Origin: Candidatus Hodarchaeota archaeon
Lineage (GTDB): Archaea; Asgardarchaeota; Heimdallarchaeia; Hodarchaeales; Hodarchaeaceae
NCBI GenBank assembly: GCA_030589605.1
Contig: JAUUVJ010000127.1
Coordinates: 1 to 9,713 of the forward strand
Length of the DNA stretch: 9,713 bases
Direction: 5' to 3'
Shown: positions 5,699-9,713 of the stretch, one piece after another
How the letters are laid out: each line of letters starts with the position of its first letter
Numbering within the stretch: position 1 is the first letter of the stretch
Notes under the pieces: generated by a model
What the model saw: the letters and a program-made list of their open reading frames with translations, nothing else
Told to the model about the DNA's origin: nothing
Databases searched by the model: none
Made by a program: the position numbers and the translations under genes

Positions 5699-5935
5699 AG
5701 AAAAGTAAATAAAGGATGACTTCTATATTCAATCTTGCATTTCGTACATTTATCTATAAGAATAAATTTACACACTCCTCGATTAATTAACGATTGTTTC
5801 CAATTAAATTAACACTTGCCTATTTTCAAGGAAATACAGAATTAAAGTTTGAATAAAATTAGCGATTCTTCTTTCACTATCCTTATTGAATCTACTCCAC
5901 GTCAGAAAGAATATCTATATTAATGGGTTGATATT

Positions 5936-6322
5936 TTGATAGAAAAGAATAATAATTATCATCTTACTTTAAAAGCTAAAAGTGAGGGTTTGGATCAACT
6001 CGCAGATCGCGCACTTATTTTGTTGTCTTTTAAAGATACATCAACTCAAAATTTGCGTTTTGTCCTTAATTTACTTGGAATTAAAACTCGAAAAGAGAAA
6101 AGAAGAATATTAGATATAATATTTCAACTTATTCGTAGGGGAATTGTATATATTCCACGAGGCTTACCTCAATTAGTAGAAGAGGGTCAAGATTTTAATA
6201 TTGACAACACTAGCAAGCTTGGTAACATAGATCTTTGTCTTTTATGTCCTTATGATAAACTGATTAAAGAAATTCAAGATGAGATAAGCCAATTACGAAA
6301 AATTACAGAAACGAATTTGTAA
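5936..6322 (+). CDS. Paralog of the 158-aa operon protein (128 aa), unknown function
   Basis: Residues 21-121 align without gaps to residues 51-151 of the protein at 4540-5016. By hand count 58 of 101 positions are identical, including ADRAL-x-LLSFKDT-x-TQNLR, the VYIPRG strand and NIDLCLL-x-PYD. The N-terminal charged extension of the first copy (about 30 residues) is missing. The TTG at 5936 is the only standard start between the upstream in-frame stop (5921-5923) and the conserved core; its SD is weak (GGGTTGAT). Helix pattern and possible winged-helix-like fold are as for the first copy. It has no operon partners of its own, being flanked by a 462-nt and a 181-nt gap, so it is regulated separately. 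Substitutions are spread outside the shared blocks while those blocks are kept, so this looks like an old functional duplicate rather than a recent or decaying one. Confidence 0.72.
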   Translation: MIEKNNNYHLTLKAKSEGLDQLADRALILLSFKDTSTQNLRFVLNLLGIKTRKEKRRILDIIFQLIRRGIVYIPRGLPQLVEEGQDFNIDNTSKLGNIDLCLLCPYDKLIKEIQDEISQLRKITETNL

Positions 6323-6350
6323 AACCACATGAAATAATTTTTTATATAAC

Positions 6351-6378
6351 AATCTCAAAATTATTTTCTTTCGAGATT
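6351..6378. repeat. Inverted repeat AATCTC-N16-GAGATT
   Basis: The 6-bp arms (6351-6356 and 6373-6378) lie just after a TATA-like run TTTATATAA (6341-6349). If that box is used, the transcript for the 513-aa gene would start near 6372, within the right arm, and carry a leader of about 130 nt. Weak evidence. Confidence 0.25.
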
Positions 6379-6503
6379 ATTATAAGGTGCCAGAATAGGA
6401 TTTCTTTGCGAAAACTTTTTCTTTTTCAATTTTTAAAAGCTAGAATTGTGTAATAACTTCTCAATTTAACTTTTCTAATGCATTAAAAAAGAAGGTAGTA
6501 ATT

Positions 6504-8045
6504 ATGCATTTCCCATTTTCAATTAAAACTGCTCTCAATTGGCTTGATTTTGTACCAAGTTATTTGATATCCCTCGAAAACACGCAATTTGTTTATAATA
6601 AAGAATTTCATCAGTATATTGGATCTAAACTTGAAAATTTTTTCTTAGAAGCTCCCTCAGATTTTTTTTCTGCAATTAATTCAATTTTGTCCTCTGGAAC
6701 AGAGTATGGGAAATATATTATGATTGAAGCATTAATTTCTGCAAAAGCAATCTGGAAGAATTTGTCTAATGGATATAATTTACAACCAATTCTCTTAGAA
6801 ATGGCTCTATCCCCTGCTAAAATATATACAAAAAGTGCGGTACAACTTTCGAGTTATCTAGAAGAATCAGTTCTTCCTAAAAAGGATGAAGAATCTCTTA
6901 GAGATAGAAGAAGAGATATTTTAGGTTTTAAGGATTCAATTAGTCGCCAAGATCTTGATGATGAGATTCCTAAAATGAAAAAGAAAGGGATTTTCAGCCC
7001 TGAATCGGAGATAGAAGACGATGATGATTTCGAATCAGAAGAAGAATCTTTTTCAGCCCCTCCACCTGCTCCTGCAGGAATCGCGAGCCGTTCTGCATCT
7101 CTAAAATCCCCTCCTCCCTCTCCAGCTAAACAAGTTCCAATTTCTGAAAAGGAAATTTCCTTCCCTAAACCGAAAAGACCTTCAACTCCAATGCCATCTC
7201 CTATAGTAGAGCCATCTCCTCCTCCTCCTTCTCCTGCTCCAGTTATAACAGCAGCTAGTCTTGATAGCGTAAAAAGAGAAGAACCTGCTAAAAAAATGAA
7301 AAAAGAGAAAAAGAAAAAACTCTCTATTGAACCTCTAGAAGAATATATCGAACCTGCAAAAGACACCTTACACACCCATGTTCATTATTATTCTCGTATG
7401 AATCCTCGAAAAACTTATCCCTTTTTTGTATCAATTTCAAGAATAGCTAAAGAATTAAAGAAAGATAAAGTTCACTTCTTGTCTGGGGAAGAAGAAAAGG
7501 AAACCAGAGGTGAATTTGAAGCTCCTGATGATCTGACACAACAATTAATAATAGAACCTTTAATTCCCGGTTGTCTTATTCAACCTACTTTTCAATATTT
7601 TAGTCCTCAATCTAAAAATCTACCAAAAGAGTTAACCTTCTTTGTGACCCCTTTAATTGAAACTGGGCTTCGTTCTACAGCTCTCAATGGTTCACTTTTT
7701 ATTAAAAATGATTTAGGATTAGTCTTACTAAAATTGAAGTTACCTGGTTTAGCTATTACTACTCATCGGATGAGTCAGGTTCTAGCAACTATTGGTACTA
7801 TTGGAGGTGGAGCTCTGCCTGCACTAGATTTTATATATGAAGGTAACCTTCAAACAGAAGTTGCCAATCAATTAAGTGATTCTCTTCCCACCATAGCTGA
7901 TCAAATTAATATGGGCATAGTTCTACTTGGAACCCAGATAAGCATTTTTGTTGGTGCCTTGGGACTCGGCTTTCTTTGGTGGTGGAAAAAGAGTCGGGCT
8001 AAATTAGCTCCTAAACATGATTTTATTCTTCATCTTCCTCAATAA
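6504..8045 (+). CDS. Unknown multi-domain membrane-anchored protein with acidic, proline-rich and lysine-rich linker (513 aa)
   Basis: The function is not recognised. Order of regions: an N-terminal domain, probably helical (1-125); a charged stretch with RDRRRD (133-138) and the acidic run IEDDDDFESEEES (170-182); a linker with three proline clusters (PPPAP at 186-190, PPPSP at 203-207, PSPPPPSPAP at 237-246); a Lys-rich patch (263-272); then a beta-rich region of about 130 residues (290-420) containing YPFFVSISRI, LIPGCLIQP and LTFFVTPLI. Two hydrophobic segments follow: a weaker one (about 423-444, Gly-rich) and a clear one (471-494, ending LWWWKKSR), with a short basic tail. Trp/Lys at the end of the last segment suggests a C-terminal anchor or a hairpin. 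There is no signal peptide, so the N-terminal part is probably cytosolic. The ATG start has GAAGG 8 nt upstream. The gene lies 73 nt before the M16 pair, so co-expression is possible. Confidence 0.78.
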   Translation: MHFPFSIKTALNWLDFVPSYLISLENTQFVYNKEFHQYIGSKLENFFLEAPSDFFSAINSILSSGTEYGKYIMIEALISAKAIWKNLSNGYNLQPILLEMALSPAKIYTKSAVQLSSYLEESVLPKKDEESLRDRRRDILGFKDSISRQDLDDEIPKMKKKGIFSPESEIEDDDDFESEEESFSAPPPAPAGIASRSASLKSPPPSPAKQVPISEKEISFPKPKRPSTPMPSPIVEPSPPPPSPAPVITAASLDSVKREEPAKKMKKEKKKKLSIEPLEEYIEPAKDTLHTHVHYYSRMNPRKTYPFFVSISRIAKELKKDKVHFLSGEEEKETRGEFEAPDDLTQQLIIEPLIPGCLIQPTFQYFSPQSKNLPKELTFFVTPLIETGLRSTALNGSLFIKNDLGLVLLKLKLPGLAITTHRMSQVLATIGTIGGGALPALDFIYEGNLQTEVANQLSDSLPTIADQINMGIVLLGTQISIFVGALGLGFLWWWKKSRAKLAPKHDFILHLPQ

Positions 8046-8063
8046 ACTAATTGATCAGTACAG

Positions 8064-8073
8064 TTTATTATTA
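8064..8073 (+). promoter_or_regulatory. Possible TATA-like box before the M16 genes
   Basis: TTTATTATTA lies in the 73-nt gap. Its spacing would put transcription start near 8095 and leave a leader of about 24 nt before ATG 8119. In AT-rich sequence this is weak; read-through from the 513-aa gene is equally possible. Confidence 0.25.
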
Positions 8074-8118
8074 TCCAATTGCTACAAATTATTTTAAAAT
8101 AAATGGAGATCCAACTAT

Positions 8119-9363
8119 ATGCGAGAAGCAGAAATTCAGTCTTATCCAAATCTACGTACTTGTACATTAGGTTTTGTAACTCATCGTGGTGCTGCTCACG
8201 ATACCATAGCAGGAACAACTCAAGTTCTATTACAAACAATCTTTCGAGGAACTAGAAATTATACTGAATCAGATATCGCAAAGATGATTGATGGAACTGG
8301 TGGTTCGCTATTTTCAACAACAGAGAAAGATTTTACTATAATAGGAGCACAAGTTCAACCTAAATATGCAGTTAACACATTAGACTTATTATTCGATAGT
8401 ATTTCAAATCCGTTAATGGAAAAAACCCATTTTGAGATTGAAAAAGAAAAATTACTTCAAACTTATTATCAAGTACAATCTAATTCTTTACAAAGAATGA
8501 TACTCTTTGATGCTGATAAGGCTGTTTTCGGTGAAACACATCCGCTTTCACGACCTCAAATTGGAACACCTGATTCTCTTAGTAAACTTTCAATCGAGAC
8601 AATTCAAAATACACAACAGGATTTATTGATAAAGCCTTGGGGATTCGCAGTTGGCAATATTTCTCAAAAACTCAAAACACAGCTCAAACAGAAATTCCAA
8701 GAATATCTTTCAACGACAGAATCTTTTAGTAAGAAAATGATTCCGTTTCCTAAAAGAGAAGTACCATCAAAAAATATCGTTACGTCTCTAGCAAAAGAAG
8801 ATGGTAATGCCTATCTTTGTATCAACCTAATAACCAAATCTAATCCTAATATAATCGGATTAGCACGTTTTTCAAGTGCTATACTTGGGGAATCGTTCGG
8901 TTCTAGAATGTTCACAATATTACGAGACGAAAAATCGTTCGGTTATATTACGGGGTCTGCATTAAAACTCATAGATGACTCACTAGTATTGAGGTTTTTC
9001 ATGGAAACTAAACCAAGTCGTACTGAGGAAGCTATCGACACTCTAACTGAAATAATCATTGGATTAAGTAAAGAGGAAATTTCAATTACGGAATATAATA
9101 ACACCCGTGATTTCCTGTTAGGAAATCTAGATCTATCATTTGATGACTCACGAAGGATTGCTGCAAGAATTATTAATAGAGCTGTACATGGGTTATCTCC
9201 AGATATTGAAAAGGGATATAAAGAAATTCAGAGTGTGACTTCTAAGGATGTTCTATCAATATGGAAGACACTTTGTTCCCCTGATAAATTCAGTTTAGCA
9301 GTGGTTGGTAATATAGATCCAATAAAAATCCAAGAAAGATGGAAAAATACACAGATCAGTTAA
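8119..9363 (+). CDS. M16-family peptidase homolog, non-catalytic subunit (HXXEH lost)
   Basis: This 414-aa protein has the length and two-half layout of an M16B (processing-peptidase-like) subunit. The zinc site is gone: the segment GTTQVLLQTIFRGT (32-45) aligns with the HFLEH region of the next gene with Gln35, Leu38 and Gln39 in place of His, Glu and His. The second half keeps GESFGSRMFTILRDEKSFGYITGS (257-280), with the Arg263/Tyr276 'R/Y' pair that non-catalytic M16B subunits use to hold the substrate. It ends with the usual SLAVVGNID strand. It therefore probably pairs with the catalytic protein encoded next to it, as in two-subunit bacterial M16B enzymes and mitochondrial processing peptidase. 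ATG 8119 is preceded by GGAG (8105-8108), about 10 nt upstream. There is no signal peptide, so the complex is likely cytosolic. Substrate unknown. Confidence 0.87.
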   Translation: MREAEIQSYPNLRTCTLGFVTHRGAAHDTIAGTTQVLLQTIFRGTRNYTESDIAKMIDGTGGSLFSTTEKDFTIIGAQVQPKYAVNTLDLLFDSISNPLMEKTHFEIEKEKLLQTYYQVQSNSLQRMILFDADKAVFGETHPLSRPQIGTPDSLSKLSIETIQNTQQDLLIKPWGFAVGNISQKLKTQLKQKFQEYLSTTESFSKKMIPFPKREVPSKNIVTSLAKEDGNAYLCINLITKSNPNIIGLARFSSAILGESFGSRMFTILRDEKSFGYITGSALKLIDDSLVLRFFMETKPSRTEEAIDTLTEIIIGLSKEEISITEYNNTRDFLLGNLDLSFDDSRRIAARIINRAVHGLSPDIEKGYKEIQSVTSKDVLSIWKTLCSPDKFSLAVVGNIDPIKIQERWKNTQIS

Positions 9364-9713
9364 GAAGAAGTGAGTGGAACTTGTTGATTTCAGAAGAATC
9401 AGAAACAATATCATTGGATAATAATTTAAATCTAAATCTTGTATCGATACCAGGCGGAAGAACAGTCTTATTTTCAGTTGCTTTCTATGCTGGAGCAATG
9501 TATGAAACAAATTTTGGTAAAGGATCCAATGATGGAATAAGTCATTTTCTTGAACACATGTTCTTTAAAGGCCCAACCCCTTCTAATAGAACAACTAAAC
9601 AACTAAATGATGAGTTTACGAGATTAGGTGCTGATTTAAATGCTGGTACTACCTATGATCATACATTTTATTATGCAAAAGTACCAACGAGGAATTTGCA
9701 CAAAGTTGCTGAG
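9339..9713 (+). CDS. M16-family zinc metallopeptidase, catalytic subunit (3' end beyond window)
   Basis: The first 125 residues of a catalytic M16 peptidase are visible. The core begins with LDNNLNLNLVSIPG, then VLFSVAFYAGAMYE, and the inverse zinc motif HFLEH (69-73) in GISHFLEHMFFKGP. The sequence continues with the family's N-x-G-x-T region (ADLNAGTTYDHTFYYAKVP). His69 and His73 bind zinc and Glu72 activates water; the third ligand, a Glu about 75-80 residues further on, lies outside the window. ATG 9339 overlaps the preceding gene by 25 nt; TTG 9381 has a better SD-like site (AGTGAG at 9369-9374) and would still precede the conserved core by about 12 residues, so either start is possible. 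The frame is open to the last base. Overlap or near-contact with the non-catalytic subunit gene implies co-translation and a heteromeric protease. Confidence 0.92.
   Translation, partial: MEKYTDQLRRSEWNLLISEESETISLDNNLNLNLVSIPGGRTVLFSVAFYAGAMYETNFGKGSNDGISHFLEHMFFKGPTPSNRTTKQLNDEFTRLGADLNAGTTYDHTFYYAKVPTRNLHKVAE

Larger units (their letters stand above)
5474..5935. other. 462-nt noncoding region between operon and paralog
   Basis: No ORF of useful length is seen on either strand by eye; the plus-strand ORFs are under 30 codons (for example from ATG 5541 or ATG 5715) and show no resemblance to the operon genes. GACATTCTT (5521-5529) recurs inverted as AAGAATGTC (5629-5637), about 100 nt apart, probably by chance. 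The 11-mer ACTACCTATTT at 5688-5698 repeats the one before the first operon. A TATA-like CTATATTA near 5915 is too close to the start at 5936 to serve a normal leader. Confidence 0.4.

Noticed and set aside
6854..7375. 173-codon Gly/Ser-rich minus-strand ORF
   Set aside because: It is the antisense shadow of the proline-rich and acidic linker of the 513-aa gene (Pro codons read as Gly/Arg/Trp in antisense).
1..9713. Mobile element, CRISPR array, tRNA or rRNA
   Set aside because: No regularly spaced repeats, transposase-like proteins, terminal inverted repeats or cloverleaf-like T-loop sequence outside coding regions were found on reading through the window.

Overview
The window is AT-rich (about one third G+C by eye). 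It reads most naturally as archaeal chromosome: TATA-like boxes sit at archaeal spacing before two gene starts, Shine-Dalgarno (SD) sites are GGAG/GAAGG/GTGA-type, TTG and GTG starts appear, and there is a short stand-alone Mrp/Nbp35-type ATPase. An Asgard-type or other low-GC archaeon is plausible but unproven; no rRNA, tRNA or lineage-defining gene is present, and a low-GC bacterium cannot be excluded.

Layout. (1) Positions 1-1345, plus strand: two adjacent DNA methyltransferase genes. The first enters from outside the window with a TSPPY catalytic motif and is interrupted by one in-frame TAA codon. The second is an intact beta-class DPPY methyltransferase. No restriction endonuclease is visible. 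(2) Positions 1507-3653, minus strand: an Mrp/Nbp35-type iron-sulfur cluster carrier ATPase, then an Old Yellow Enzyme family flavin oxidoreductase with a C-terminal four-cysteine cluster and its own TATA-like box. (3) Positions 3654-4267: a long divergent intergenic region whose right half is packed with dyad-symmetric elements, one overlapping the probable TATA box of the next operon. (4) Positions 4268-5473, plus strand: a tight operon of three small genes I do not recognise (89, 158 and 146 aa). (5) Positions 5474-5935: a noncoding stretch, followed at 5936-6322 by a close paralog of the 158-aa protein. (6) Positions 6504-8045: an unrecognised 513-aa protein with a helical N-terminus, an acidic/proline-rich/lysine-rich linker, a beta-rich region and C-terminal membrane segment(s). 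(7) Positions 8119-9713: two M16-family peptidase genes. The first has lost the HXXEH zinc site but keeps the R/Y pair; the second, cut by the window edge, has HFLEH. This is the arrangement of a two-subunit M16B protease.

Working together: the M16 pair very probably forms one heteromeric protease, and the Mrp protein could supply an Fe-S cluster to the neighbouring oxidoreductase (inference). The least explained part is 4.1-8.1 kb, where a palindrome-rich control region precedes a small-gene operon, a diverged copy of one of its genes, and a membrane-anchored linker protein.
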